This document shows, in pieces, positions 19,386 to 28,009 of a stretch of DNA of 64,000 nucleotides. Under the pieces are notes generated by a model. That model did no database searches. It was not told the DNA's origin and saw only the letters and a program-made list of their open reading frames with translations. The position numbers and the translations under genes are program-made. The DNA is from Halomonas korlensis (GTDB lineage Bacteria > Pseudomonadota > Gammaproteobacteria > Pseudomonadales > Halomonadaceae), in NCBI RefSeq assembly GCF_900116705.1, contig NZ_FPBP01000005.1, forward strand, positions 62,001-126,000, given 5' to 3'. Every line of letters begins with the position of its first letter. Within the stretch, counting starts at the first letter, position 1.

Positions 19386-21350
19386 ATGCCTACACGCCTC
19401 TTCTCTCGTGGCTGGTCTCGTTGTCGGCGCGCTCTCGCAGCGACCATTCTGCTGGGCACGCTGTCACCGATGGTGGCGCAAGCGAACGACGACGCCATGC
19501 GCGAAGCGCTTGAGGCGGCCCGCCAGAAGCAATGGCAGGAGATCGATCACGTCGCCATCGAGGACCATGTCCTGGTCGGCTACGTGGCCTATCACGGCCT
19601 GCTTCAGCGCCTCCCCTATGCCGACCCGCAGGAGGTGCTGGCCTATCTCGAGCGTTACGCGGATTCACCGCTCAGTGACTGGATGCGCGGCCAGGCCATT
19701 GCTCGCTATGGCGAGGCCGGTCGCTACGATAACCTGCTCACCGTCGCCGACGGTGTTCCTGCGAGTGCCGAGCGCCAATGCCACTATTACTCGGCCTTGC
19801 TCGGCCGCGAGCCACAGGTCGCCGCCGAGGGCGGGCGTGAGCTATGGCGAGTAGGTCACTCCCAGCCGGGAGCCTGCGATACGCTCTTCCAGACCCTGCG
19901 CGACAGGGGCGAGATCAGCGAAAGCGACGTCTGGGCGCGCATGATGCTGGCCTGGCAGGCCGGTGAAACCGGCCTGGTGCGCTATCTCGACCGCATGCTC
20001 GGCAGCCGTTGGCAGGATGGGCGCGACGCCCTCGCACGTCTGAAGAAAGATTTCAGCGCCGTGACTCGCATCCCGACCTGCATCGGCCCCGACTGCCAGG
20101 GCAGCGGATCACTCTTCGCCGCGGCCATGCATGGTTTCACCCGCGCCGACACCGAAGCCGCCCTCGAGGCCTGGCGCAAGATCGCACCACACCTGGCAAT
20201 CGATACCATGCATCGAGAAACCATCGAGCGCGACCTCGCCTTCTATGCCCTGGTGCGGGATATCGACCGTCATCGGGGCTGGACCGACGACACGGTGGCG
20301 CGACTCGCAGACCCCGAACTGCTGGAACTGCGGGTTCGCGATGCCCTGACCGAACGCGACTGGCAGGCCGTCATCGACTGGATCCATCGTATGCCCGACG
20401 ATCCCCGCCAGGACGCCCGTTGGCAATACTGGCTGGGCCGGGCACTCGAACAGCTCGGCGATCCTGTCACGGCGGAGTCCGCCTATGCCGCCGCCGCCGA
20501 TCAGCGCAGCTTTTACGGCTTCGCCGCGGCCGACCGCCTCGAGCGTCCCTACGCCCTGAACCTGGAGCGCAACGGCTTCGATGACGATTACCGGCAAGAG
20601 GTCGAGAGCTGGCCGGTGGTTCGGCGCACAGAGGCCCTGGTGCGCATCGGTGAGCCGGGGCTGGCAGGCAGCGAATGGTATCGCGCGGTGGCCAACGCCA
20701 GCCCGCGCGAGGCAAGAGCCATGGCGGATTATGCCCAGCGCCGCGGCTGGCTGGCCAAGCTGGTCCAGACCACTATTGCCGGTGGCATGTGGGATGCGCT
20801 GGATTGGCGCTTTCCCGAAGCCTATCGAGACGACTTCATCCATTGGGGGCAGCAGAACGATGTCGACCCCTATCTGCTGATGGGGATCGCGCGTCGCGAG
20901 AGTGCCTACAATCCAGCGGCGCTTTCCCCTGCCGGGGCCCGGGGTCTGATGCAGCTGATGCCAGCCACTGCCACCCAGCTCAGCCGTCAACTGGGCATCG
21001 CCGACCCCGGCCCGTACGGTGTGCTCGACCCCGAAACCAACATCCGGCTCGGCAGCACCTATATTCGTGACATGCTGGATCGTTACCGCGGCAACCGCCT
21101 GGCCGCCACCGCCGCCTACAATGCCGGCCCCGGCCGGGTCGACCGCTGGCTACGCGAGGCCCCCGAGGAGTTCGACCTGTTCGTCGAGAGCATCCCCTTC
21201 CGCGAGACGCGCGCCTACGTCCAGGCGGTCCTCTCCTATCGGGCGATCTTCGAAAGTCTCGCCAACGATGGCAACAGCGAAGGGGTCTCGATGCTGAGTG
21301 CTGCCGAGAAGACCGTGCGCTACGACGTATCGCTGCTCGCGCGTCGCTAG
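19386..21350 (+). CDS. slt: Soluble lytic murein transglycosylase
   Basis: 654 residues with a signal peptide (cleavage after MVAQA near residue 33), so periplasmic. The long alpha-superhelical U/L-domain is followed by a C-terminal lysozyme-like SLT domain. The catalytic glutamate is E505 in GIARRESAYNP, with the family motifs GARGLMQLMPATA, LGSTYIRDMLDRY and AATAAYNAGPGRV. It cleaves peptidoglycan glycan strands to 1,6-anhydromuropeptides. Cysteines 232 and 237 may pair. GAGG precedes the ATG; an intrinsic terminator follows the stop. Confidence 0.96.
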   Translation: MPTRLFSRGWSRCRRALAATILLGTLSPMVAQANDDAMREALEAARQKQWQEIDHVAIEDHVLVGYVAYHGLLQRLPYADPQEVLAYLERYADSPLSDWMRGQAIARYGEAGRYDNLLTVADGVPASAERQCHYYSALLGREPQVAAEGGRELWRVGHSQPGACDTLFQTLRDRGEISESDVWARMMLAWQAGETGLVRYLDRMLGSRWQDGRDALARLKKDFSAVTRIPTCIGPDCQGSGSLFAAAMHGFTRADTEAALEAWRKIAPHLAIDTMHRETIERDLAFYALVRDIDRHRGWTDDTVARLADPELLELRVRDALTERDWQAVIDWIHRMPDDPRQDARWQYWLGRALEQLGDPVTAESAYAAAADQRSFYGFAAADRLERPYALNLERNGFDDDYRQEVESWPVVRRTEALVRIGEPGLAGSEWYRAVANASPREARAMADYAQRRGWLAKLVQTTIAGGMWDALDWRFPEAYRDDFIHWGQQNDVDPYLLMGIARRESAYNPAALSPAGARGLMQLMPATATQLSRQLGIADPGPYGVLDPETNIRLGSTYIRDMLDRYRGNRLAATAAYNAGPGRVDRWLREAPEEFDLFVESIPFRETRAYVQAVLSYRAIFESLANDGNSEGVSMLSAAEKTVRYDVSLLARR

Positions 21351-21380
21351 TCTTCGCGCCCATCCCGTCCCCCCGACTAC

Positions 21381-21404
21381 CGCCCGGCCAATGCCGGGCG
21401 TTTT
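21381..21404 (+). terminator. Rho-independent terminator of slt
   Basis: CGCCCGGC, loop CAAT, GCCGGGCG, then TTTT. It lies 31 bp after the slt stop and before the convergent LysE-family gene. Confidence 0.88.
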
Positions 21405-21418
21405 CGTGGGTATGATCG

Positions 21419-22063
21419 TCAGCCCGGCAAGCGCTGCAATGCCAGTTTCACGCCCAGCGCGACCAGCACCGTCCCCGTGATGCCATTGAGCCAGCGAGCG
21501 AACCGCGGGCTACTTAACCATTCGCCGGCCGTTCCGACCGTCATGGCAATGGCCACCTGCCAGGCATTGGCAATCATGAAATGTACGCCGGCCAGCCACA
21601 ATGACTTGGCGAGGGCAGGATCGCCCGGGGCGATGAACTGTGGCAGGAAGGCCATGTAGAACACCACCGTCTTGGGGTTGAGCACATTGGAGAGAAAGCC
21701 CTCCCGCAACGGGCGCCAGACCGATACTCGCTGAGGTTCACCGGGCCTGCCGGCAAACATCAATCCCCGCCCACGACGGGCGGCCAGCAGGCTCGTCACC
21801 CCCAGCCATATCAGGTAGGCGGCCCCCGCAAGCTTGAGAAGACCGAAGGCCCAGACCGATTGCAGCAGAATCAGCGAGATGCCCAACGCCGACACCCCGG
21901 CATGCACAAAAAGCCCACAGCTGATGGCCAGACTGGTCAGTATCCCGTCGCGTATGCCGCCTCGCGCAGTGTTGCGAATGACCAGCAAGGTGTCGACCCC
22001 GGGGCTTACGGTCAACAAGGTGATGGCCACCAGAAAGGGCCAGAATTGGTCATCCACCCACAT
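21419..22063 (-). CDS. LysE/RhtB-family amino-acid exporter
   Basis: 214 residues and about six hydrophobic helices. The family motif SPGVDTLLVIRNTARGG at ~19-35 sits between helices 1 and 2. KLAGAAYLIWLG and the downstream LNPKTVVFYMAFLPQFI are also diagnostic. Members export amino acids or their analogues; the substrate is not predictable. The start at ATG 22063 is preferred over GTG 22075 because GAGG sits six bases upstream. Convergent with slt, divergent from the cold-shock gene. Confidence 0.9.
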   Translation of the reverse strand: MWVDDQFWPFLVAITLLTVSPGVDTLLVIRNTARGGIRDGILTSLAISCGLFVHAGVSALGISLILLQSVWAFGLLKLAGAAYLIWLGVTSLLAARRGRGLMFAGRPGEPQRVSVWRPLREGFLSNVLNPKTVVFYMAFLPQFIAPGDPALAKSLWLAGVHFMIANAWQVAIAMTVGTAGEWLSSPRFARWLNGITGTVLVALGVKLALQRLPG

Positions 22064-22362
22064 AACGAGCCTCACGTGAAGATGAAAAAAATGCGTAAAT
22101 CCGTTGCTGGACGCGTGACGGCTTTACAACTAAAGTGATTTTTGCGGGTATTTGCAACGCGCGAGACGAAGGGCCGCACAGCCTAGGTCAAGCGTTGTCG
22201 CATCAACCGCTGTGCAGGTTTAAGAGTAAGGTTTGTCGATGGCATCTCGACTCTGTCGATACGGCATTAATGAACTTTCCTTGTAGCACCTGTGCATTTG
22301 GGGCGCTCGAATCCACCTCGGGTACCCTGCATGATCATTACAGTAAGTTAAGGAAATCGATA
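22064..22362 (+). promoter_or_regulatory. Divergent upstream region and probable long 5' leader of the cold-shock gene
   Basis: 299 bp without a convincing gene. Cold-shock genes of this family usually carry a long structured 5' leader that changes fold with temperature. This stretch has the size for one, with AT-richer patches (ACTAAAGTGATTTTTGC at about 22129-22145). I could not identify a clear promoter or a cold box by eye. Confidence 0.35.
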
Positions 22363-22569
22363 ATGGCAACTGGCACTGTCAAGTGGTTCAACGACACTAA
22401 AGGCTACGGCTTCATTTCTCCCGATGATGGCGGGGATGATCTGTTCGCCCACTTCTCCGAAATTCAGGCTGAAGGTTTCAAGAGCCTCCAGGATGGCCAG
22501 AAGGTCTCCTTCGAGGTCACTCAAGGCAAGAAGGGCCTTCAGGCCTCCAACATCCGTCTCGCCAACTGA
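22363..22569 (+). CDS. cspA: Cold-shock protein (CspA family)
   Basis: 68 residues, one cold-shock OB-fold domain that binds single-stranded RNA/DNA. It starts [23 protein letters not shown]1 is KGYGFIS and RNP2 is DLFAHFS; the C-terminal GPQA-type stretch is [10 protein letters not shown]. The start is set by AAGGA before the ATG; the open frame extends far upstream but is leader sequence. Which csp paralogue it is, and whether it is cold-induced, cannot be told from sequence. Confidence 0.95.
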   Translation: MATGTVKWFNDTKGYGFISPDDGGDDLFAHFSEIQAEGFKSLQDGQKVSFEVTQGKKGLQASNIRLAN

Positions 22570-22683
22570 GCACTAACTCATCCAGCGATACGGCGCTGTA
22601 GCAGCGGTACGGTCCTGTCCGGCTGGCAGGATACAGTAAGCCAGCCAGGCACTAGCCGCGACCCTTACCATACAGCGAAACAG

Positions 22684-22712
22684 GAAGGCCCACCTGACGG
22701 TGGGCCTTCTTT
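22684..22712 (+). terminator. Rho-independent terminator of cspA
   Basis: 11-bp stem GAAGGCCCACC / complement around TGAC, followed by TTT. A weaker hairpin (GGCTGGC at 22621-22627, complement 22640-22646) lies between it and the cspA stop. Confidence 0.85.
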
Positions 22713-22752
22713 GTGTTGTGACGACTTACCTCACGAGGCGTCAGCGTCAGAC

Positions 22753-23592
22753 TCAAGGGGATTCGTCGAGGCCGGCAGGATCGTCACTTTCCATGGGTTC
22801 GGCCATGGGTTCGTCGATTTCCAGTGGCTCGTCGATCTCCATGGGTTCCAGTTCGGGCATCTCGTCTTCGCCGACTTGCTCGAACTGCTCTTCCAGGCGT
22901 CGACTGGCTTCCTCGAAGCGCCGCTCCTGCTCCTCGATGATGGCGTCGATATCGCGACTGGTAGGCTCACCGGCTTGGGCGGCTTCCTCGTCGATTGTCG
23001 AGCCGATATCATCAGTCGACTCCATTTCCGAGTCCAGTGCCTGCATTTCCGAGTCCAGCGTTTCTTCGTCGAGGCTATCCGGCAGGGCCGGCTGACTTTC
23101 TACCTGCTCGAACTGCTCGTCGATGCGCTGGCTAGCCTCGTCGAAGCGCCGCTCCTGCTCCTCGATGATGGCATCCACGTCATCACTGGTGGTTTCTCCA
23201 GGTAACGCCTCGTCCCCTTCCAGACTGGTGCCCGGCGATTCGCCGAGTGTCGTCTCGGTGTCGGCCTCGACCTCGCCATCATCGCTTGCCGTGGCCTCGT
23301 TGCCCTCGGCTGTCGGGGCATCGGGGTCGGCGTCGCTACCCGGCGCAGGGTCCGCGTCCGTTACGGTGTCGTCAGCAGGCGGCGCCTCGGAAGCGGCGTC
23401 GCTTTCCTCGGCGGCAGCGTCCGATGTCTCAGGCGTTTCCGGGGCTTCCTGCTCCGCTTCAGGCTGGCTCGGCTCAGTCTGGGACGGCTCGGTCTGGGAT
23501 GGTTCGGGTTCGTCCTCACCATTGCCACAGGCCGAAAGCCCCAGGCTCAATGTGAGGGCCATGACCAGCGGCATCCAGGGTTTCATTGCCAT
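22753..23592 (-). CDS. Acidic repeat lipoprotein of unknown function
   Basis: 279 residues. The lipoprotein signal has lipobox L-S-A-C with the lipidated C22, so it is probably anchored to a membrane facing the periplasm. The rest is low-complexity, with very many D and E, few lysines, and PSQTE repeats near 31-42. Two copies of a 25-residue helical unit (D140-V164 and D216-V240; core AIIEEQERRF, then EQFEQV) look like a coiled coil. Methionine-rich MEIDEP-type repeats end the protein. Start at 23592, or 23586 two codons later; both have GAGG-type sites. No family recognised. Confidence 0.8.
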   Translation of the reverse strand: MAMKPWMPLVMALTLSLGLSACGNGEDEPEPSQTEPSQTEPSQPEAEQEAPETPETSDAAAEESDAASEAPPADDTVTDADPAPGSDADPDAPTAEGNEATASDDGEVEADTETTLGESPGTSLEGDEALPGETTSDDVDAIIEEQERRFDEASQRIDEQFEQVESQPALPDSLDEETLDSEMQALDSEMESTDDIGSTIDEEAAQAGEPTSRDIDAIIEEQERRFEEASRRLEEQFEQVGEDEMPELEPMEIDEPLEIDEPMAEPMESDDPAGLDESP

Positions 23593-23661
23593 CCTCTTGC
23601 TCCTGACGAAAAAACTCTATTGCAGCAGAGCGACGGCCCTCCCGCAAGACAACGTGACCTG

Positions 23662-24090
23662 TCAGGTCGCAAACAGCTGCCCCTCGATATCACGAAACGC
23701 CTTGAACTCGAGCGCATTGCCGCTGGGGTCACGGAAGAACATGGTGGCCTGTTCACCGGGTTCGCCGCGAAAGCGGATGTAGGGCTCGATCTCGAAACGC
23801 ACCCCCGCCGCGGTCAGCCGGTCGACCAGCGCTTCCCAGTCGCTCATCTCCAGCACCACGCCGAAATGGGGCACCGGGACGCCATGACCATCGACGGGGT
23901 TGCGGTGGTCGTCGATGCCCTTGTCACCCAGGGCCGGATTGAGATGGCAAACGAACTGGTGACCGAAAAGATTGAAATCGACCCAGGTATCACTGGAGCG
24001 GCCCTGCGGACAGCCCAGCAGGTCTCCATAAAAGCCCTGCGCTTCCGCCAGGTCGCGGACCTGAACGGCGAGATGGAAAGGCGTCAGCAT
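23662..24090 (-). CDS. VOC/glyoxalase-fold protein
   Basis: 142 residues with two beta-alpha-beta-beta-beta units of the vicinal-oxygen-chelate fold. HLAVQVRDLAEAQGFYGDLLG gives the first metal-ligand histidine (H6); the second half holds PHFGVVLEMSDWEALVDRL and FFRDPSGNALEFKAFRD with a ligand glutamate. The start at ATG 24090 has GGAGG eight bases upstream. Proteins of this sort include dioxygenases and dipeptide-binding relatives, so the substrate is unknown. It precedes the repeat lipoprotein gene by 69 bp and follows the lipid kinase gene by 27 bp; these may form one unit. Confidence 0.88.
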   Translation of the reverse strand: MLTPFHLAVQVRDLAEAQGFYGDLLGCPQGRSSDTWVDFNLFGHQFVCHLNPALGDKGIDDHRNPVDGHGVPVPHFGVVLEMSDWEALVDRLTAAGVRFEIEPYIRFRGEPGEQATMFFRDPSGNALEFKAFRDIEGQLFAT

Positions 24091-24117
24091 GGGAAATTCC
24101 TCCATTGTTTGGACATA

Positions 24118-25074
24118 TCAGACGCCATGATGCCGCGACTGTTGTCGGCTTGCCAGCTGAGCGGTCACACCTGGTCGCTCGCAGGAAAGCAGCGCGCAGT
24201 CAAGGGGAACCGCCAGCGAGAGAGCCCCGGGGTCTAGTTCGACGCGAAAGCCCCGGCGCTGGCAGGGCTCACCGTCCAGAGTGATGGGCAGCTCGACATC
24301 GCCTTCGAACGTCAGCCAGGGGGTGCGAAAGGCATCGACAAACTCGCCCTGCTTAGGACGGGACTGGAGCTCGGCAATGACCTTCCGCATTTGCGACAGG
24401 CCCGTGAAGTCCCGAATAACCAGTACGTCAAGCAACCCATCATCGAGCTTGGCTTCCGGCGTCAGCGGCTGCCCTCCCCCGGCCTGTACTCCATTGCCGA
24501 TGGCAAGCAGGAACAGGGAGGCGCTGCGCTTGCCTCCCTCCCACTCCAGCTGCCCCGGATAGAGCTTGTATTGCCAGGCACGCAGCGCACCGATCAACGA
24601 ATAGGCCCCTCCGCCGAGGAGGCGCTTGAGTGTCTTGGGCGTGGACGAGGTGATTTCAGGGCCGAAACCACCGCTGGCCATGTTCAGATAATGGTGATCA
24701 CCAAGCCGCGGCACATCGACAGGAAACGCCTCCAGCCGTAGGGCCGCCTCAAGAGCCGGCTCGGCATCCAATGGCAGCCCCACTGAGGTCGCCAGGTCGT
24801 TGGCGCTGCCCAGAGGCAGGATACCCAGCTCGGGGCGTCGCTCCCGCGGCAAGCGCATGAGGCCTTTAACAACCTCGTTGACCGTGCCGTCGCCGCCCCC
24901 GGCAATCAGCCGTTTCACCCCCGCCTGACCTGCCTGCTCAGCCATACGCGCCGCATCGCCTGGCTCCCAGGTCACGAGCACCTCGAAAACATCACCTGAC
25001 TTGCGACGCGCGTTAACCGCATCCCGTACCGCCGGCAACTGAGCCTTCATTCCGTTCAGAATGAGCGAAATCAT
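24118..25074 (-). CDS. Diacylglycerol/lipid kinase (YegS/DagK-family)
   Basis: 318 residues. The ATP-binding catalytic motif is GGGDGTVNEVVKGL, followed by LGILPLGSANDLATSVGLP, both diagnostic of the DAGK catalytic fold. The C-terminal beta-sandwich carries PLTPEAKLDDGLLDVLVI. Enteric YegS phosphorylates phosphatidylglycerol in vitro; the substrate here is not established. The start at ATG 25074 has GGGAG upstream; the longer frame does not. Cytosolic or peripherally membrane-bound. Confidence 0.92.
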   Translation of the reverse strand: MISLILNGMKAQLPAVRDAVNARRKSGDVFEVLVTWEPGDAARMAEQAGQAGVKRLIAGGGDGTVNEVVKGLMRLPRERRPELGILPLGSANDLATSVGLPLDAEPALEAALRLEAFPVDVPRLGDHHYLNMASGGFGPEITSSTPKTLKRLLGGGAYSLIGALRAWQYKLYPGQLEWEGGKRSASLFLLAIGNGVQAGGGQPLTPEAKLDDGLLDVLVIRDFTGLSQMRKVIAELQSRPKQGEFVDAFRTPWLTFEGDVELPITLDGEPCQRRGFRVELDPGALSLAVPLDCALLSCERPGVTAQLASRQQSRHHGV

Positions 25075-25326
25075 ATCAACTCCCTGAAGATTTCCTGGTC
25101 TTGGCGCCCATTTACGCTCCCGCTGATGGCAGGAAGGCATGCCATATACTTTACGTCTTCCCCCACTCGTCTGCCTTGCCGATCTTCATGAGCGCTCAGC
25201 GTAGTGGCCTGATGCCCTGTCAGCTTATCAACAATATCTTATTAACAACGCTGACCGGTCATTGGGGAGAACAGCGGGAAATGATGATAGATTGTTAGCC
25301 CCATGGTCGATCCGGCCAAATAACCC

Positions 25327-26847
25327 ATGCAGACCATGGAGGTGGTCTTGGCGGAACAGCTCAGGGACTTCGCCCACGCCCTCGCCCATGCCCTGCGCAA
25401 CCTGCTGCCCATCATTCTGGTGGTCGTGGCCTTTCAGGCGCTGCTGCTGCAAGAGTGGCCCGAGGGTGGAATGGGCATGATAGCGGGGCTGCTGATCGTT
25501 GCCGTGGGCGTCGCGCTGTTCCTGCGGGGACTGGAACTGAGCATCTTCCCGGTCGGCAAACGACTGGCCAACCAATTCGCACGTCGTGGCTCGATGCCGA
25601 TCCTGATGCTGTTCGGCTTCGCCATCGGCTTTTCGGCTGTCGTTGCAGAGCCGGCCCTGATCGCCGTGGCCGAGCAAGCCTCACAGATCAGCGAGGGGCG
25701 CATTGAGGCATTGACCCTGAGGTTGATCGTCGCCTCCTCGGTCGGGCTGGTCATGGCGCTCGGGGTGTTTCGAGTAATTCTCGGCCATCCGCTGCACTGG
25801 TACATGATCATCGGCTATATGGCTGTCGTCACCGTCACCTTCTTCGCTCCCGAGGAAATTGTCGGGCTGGCCTACGACTCCGGCGGCGTGACCACCAACA
25901 TCGTAACCGTTCCGCTGATCGCCGCCCTGGGCATTGGCCTGGCGTCTTCGATCCGGGGCCGCAACCCACTGATCGATGGTTTCGGACTGGTCGCCCTGGC
26001 GGTCATGGTACCGATGATCAGTGTGCAGCTCTACGGCATCCTGGTGTACAGCGACCCGGGCAACGTAACAGGTGGCGTGACATGGCTCACCGCCCAGGCC
26101 ACCGATACGCAAGCGCCTTCTGGGCTGTTGAAGGCTGTCCTCGACCTGCTGGGCATGTTGCGCGATGTGCTGCCGATCATCCTGGTGATCCTGTTTTTCC
26201 AGTACGCGGTTCTCCGGCATCCGTTGACCAACCCCCTCCGTGTAACCGTCGGCTTCGCTCTTGTGATTATCGGACTCTATGCCTTCGTGGTAGGGCTGAA
26301 GCTGGGCCTGTTTCCCATCGGGCAGAGCATGGCGACACAATTGATCGCCTTCGATAATTGGCTCTGGGTGTATCTGTTTGCCTTTTCGATCGGCTTTGCC
26401 ACCACCATGGCCGAGCCGGCGTTGATCGCCGTGGGCCAGCAGGCCGAGGAGGCCGCCGCTGGAAAGATACAAGGCAATGTGATTCGACTGCTGGTCGCGC
26501 TGGGTGTCGCCATCGGCATCACCATCGGCGTGCATCGCATCATCACCGGCGACTCCATCCACCATTACATCATCGGGGGTTACACGCTGGTGATCGTGCT
26601 GACGGCACTGGCGCCCCGCTACATCGTGGCCCTGGCCTTCGACCTGGGGGGCGTCACCACTTCCGAGGTCACGGTGCCATTGGTGACAGCGTTAGGCATT
26701 GGCCTGGCCAGTCAGATCGACGGACGCAACGTGCTGGTCGACGGTTTTGGACTGATCGCCTTCGCCTCGATCTTTCCTATTGTGACTGTAATGAGCTATG
26801 CCATTCTGATGGAAAGCCTGATGAAAATGAGAGGCAAGACGACATGA
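25327..26847 (+). CDS. Integral membrane protein with two DUF1538 domains
   Basis: 506 residues, almost wholly hydrophobic helices, built as a direct duplication. Both halves contain AEPALIAV (around 101-108 and 360-367) and a GGVTT-x-x-VTVPL-x-x-ALGIGLAS block (about 188-208 and 443-463). The repeated acidic-proline and GG-T-T motifs resemble transport signatures, and a carrier or channel is the obvious guess. DUF1538 has no established function. It is the first gene of a tight unit with a PII-like protein (4-bp ATGA overlap) and a CBS-domain protein. That arrangement suggests flux controlled by a nucleotide signal. The start ATG at 25327 lacks a clear ribosome site; ATG 25336 is possible. 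Confidence 0.88.
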   Translation: MQTMEVVLAEQLRDFAHALAHALRNLLPIILVVVAFQALLLQEWPEGGMGMIAGLLIVAVGVALFLRGLELSIFPVGKRLANQFARRGSMPILMLFGFAIGFSAVVAEPALIAVAEQASQISEGRIEALTLRLIVASSVGLVMALGVFRVILGHPLHWYMIIGYMAVVTVTFFAPEEIVGLAYDSGGVTTNIVTVPLIAALGIGLASSIRGRNPLIDGFGLVALAVMVPMISVQLYGILVYSDPGNVTGGVTWLTAQATDTQAPSGLLKAVLDLLGMLRDVLPIILVILFFQYAVLRHPLTNPLRVTVGFALVIIGLYAFVVGLKLGLFPIGQSMATQLIAFDNWLWVYLFAFSIGFATTMAEPALIAVGQQAEEAAAGKIQGNVIRLLVALGVAIGITIGVHRIITGDSIHHYIIGGYTLVIVLTALAPRYIVALAFDLGGVTTSEVTVPLVTALGIGLASQIDGRNVLVDGFGLIAFASIFPIVTVMSYAILMESLMKMRGKTT

Positions 26848-27194
26848 AATTTTCTTTGCTGGTCGCCATTGCACCGGAGGAGCTCGAGCAGGCGTGCATC
26901 GATGCCGCCACTGACGCGGGGGCCGTGGGCATGACGCTGATGTCAGGGCGTGGCATCGGCGGCGAACGCAAGAAGACCTTCTTCGGCCTGACCTTCGAAG
27001 GCAGCCAGAGCGTGGTGCTGATAACCCTGGAAAAAAGCCTGTCACTCAAGGTGCTAAAGGCCATACGCCACGTGCTCAACCCTGCCGGTGACGACTCTCG
27101 CGGCCTGGTCATGACGCTGCCCGTGGAACACTTGGGCGGCATCGACATGTCTCAGGTCATGCGCTTTGAGGAGCAACTCAGACATGAGCGCTGA
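26844..27194 (+). CDS. PII-like signal protein
   Basis: 116 residues. The order beta-alpha-beta then a loop then beta-alpha-beta fits the ferredoxin-like fold of the PII superfamily. MKFSLLVAIAPEELEQACIDAA begins it, GAVGMTLMSGRGIGGERKKTFFGL is the T-loop-like region, and SVVLITLEKSLSLKVLKAIRHVL is the second unit. There is no uridylylation tyrosine context as in GlnB. Overlap with the DUF1538 stop by ATGA implies coupled translation. By analogy with PII-like regulators next to transporters, it probably binds a small ligand and gates the DUF1538 protein; this is inferred. Confidence 0.82.
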   Translation: MKFSLLVAIAPEELEQACIDAATDAGAVGMTLMSGRGIGGERKKTFFGLTFEGSQSVVLITLEKSLSLKVLKAIRHVLNPAGDDSRGLVMTLPVEHLGGIDMSQVMRFEEQLRHER

Positions 27195-27216
27195 ACCCAA
27201 TCGACGGAGAGACAGC

Positions 27217-27603
27217 ATGCTGGTCAAAGACATCATGATGCGCGACCCGGTGACGGTATCGCCATTTGCCACCCTACGCGATGCCCTCGGGCTCATGAAG
27301 CGTCACCGCCTCAAGTGTCTGGTCGTCGAACAACAGACCCCCCACGACGCCTGGGGGCTGATCACTTATACCAATATTCTCAAGACGATCGTCGCCGAGA
27401 ATGGCGACATCGACCTGATCAACGTCTACGATGTCTGCGCCAAACCGGCGATCGGCGTCGGCGAGTCGCTTGATGTGAAGCACGTGGCTAGCCTGATGAC
27501 CACCAGCGTAGTGAAGCGCGTGCTGGTGCTCGACGACAACCGCCTGGTCGGCCTGGTGACCATGGACGATATCGTCGGAACCGTGATGGACCTGATCGAG
27601 TGA
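27217..27603 (+). CDS. CBS-domain protein
   Basis: 128 residues consisting of a pair of CBS motifs: VKDIMMRDPVTVSPFATLRDALGLMKRHRLKCLVV, then the second with VGESLDVKHVASLMTTSVVKRVLVLDDNRLVGLVTMDDIVG. CBS pairs usually bind adenosyl nucleotides and act as sensors. The start at 27217 has GGAGAG seven bases before it. The in-frame ATG at 27184, overlapping the previous gene with GAGGAG upstream, is a real alternative. Third gene of the DUF1538 unit. Confidence 0.88.
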   Translation: MLVKDIMMRDPVTVSPFATLRDALGLMKRHRLKCLVVEQQTPHDAWGLITYTNILKTIVAENGDIDLINVYDVCAKPAIGVGESLDVKHVASLMTTSVVKRVLVLDDNRLVGLVTMDDIVGTVMDLIE

Positions 27604-27619
27604 TGCGGGATATTAATTG

Positions 27620-27907
27620 ATGGCAGACTTCTTTTCCTGGCTCGGCAGTACCCTGGGCGACATCATCCGCTTTCTGGTCGACCTGCTGACCAATCTCTTT
27701 GCCAGTCTGGGCGACTCGACCCGCGGGTTCTTGAGCGGGCTCTCCGAGTCGCTGGGTATCGCCCCTTCTCTGATCAGCCTGGGGGTTTTGATCATCGGGC
27801 TGTGGCTGCTTTGGAAAGGCCTGCGCGCCATTACCCGCGGAGGCTTGATTGCCGCCCTGATCTGGTGGTTGTTAGCCGTGGTCGTGCTTAGTTGGCTGAT
27901 CAACTAA
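27620..27907 (+). CDS. Small membrane protein of unknown function
   Basis: 95 residues. An amphipathic N-terminal part (MADFFSWLGSTLGDIIRFLVDLL) is followed by two hydrophobic helices at about 50-67 and 77-94. No family recognised. It starts 16 bp after the CBS gene and ends before a large palindrome, so it is the likely last gene of the DUF1538 unit. A TTG three bases upstream could also start it. Confidence 0.65.
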   Translation: MADFFSWLGSTLGDIIRFLVDLLTNLFASLGDSTRGFLSGLSESLGIAPSLISLGVLIIGLWLLWKGLRAITRGGLIAALIWWLLAVVVLSWLIN

Positions 27908-27940
27908 CGCGTCGCGACTTTCGCAGACACCGACGCCAGA

Positions 27941-27970
27941 CGACAACGCCGCCCCGGGGCGGCGTTGTCG
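27941..27970. terminator. Bidirectional terminator-like palindrome
   Basis: 30-bp perfect palindrome: 15 bases beginning CGACAACGCC followed directly by their complement. It lies between the convergent small-membrane-protein gene and pepN. A very stable stem either way, with only sparse T after it. Confidence 0.65.
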
Positions 27971-28009
27971 TTGACGGGTCCTGCTGCCGGTAGCCCTGAC
28001 CTCGCTGGC

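Noticed and set aside
22135..22362. N-terminal extension of the cold-shock protein
   Set aside because: CspA-family proteins begin at the cold-shock domain; the extra part is 5' leader and AAGGA marks ATG 22363.
22880..23180. Short repeated DNA tract as a CRISPR or satellite
   Set aside because: The repeats are coding, in frame, only two copies, and explained by the duplicated helix of the lipoprotein.
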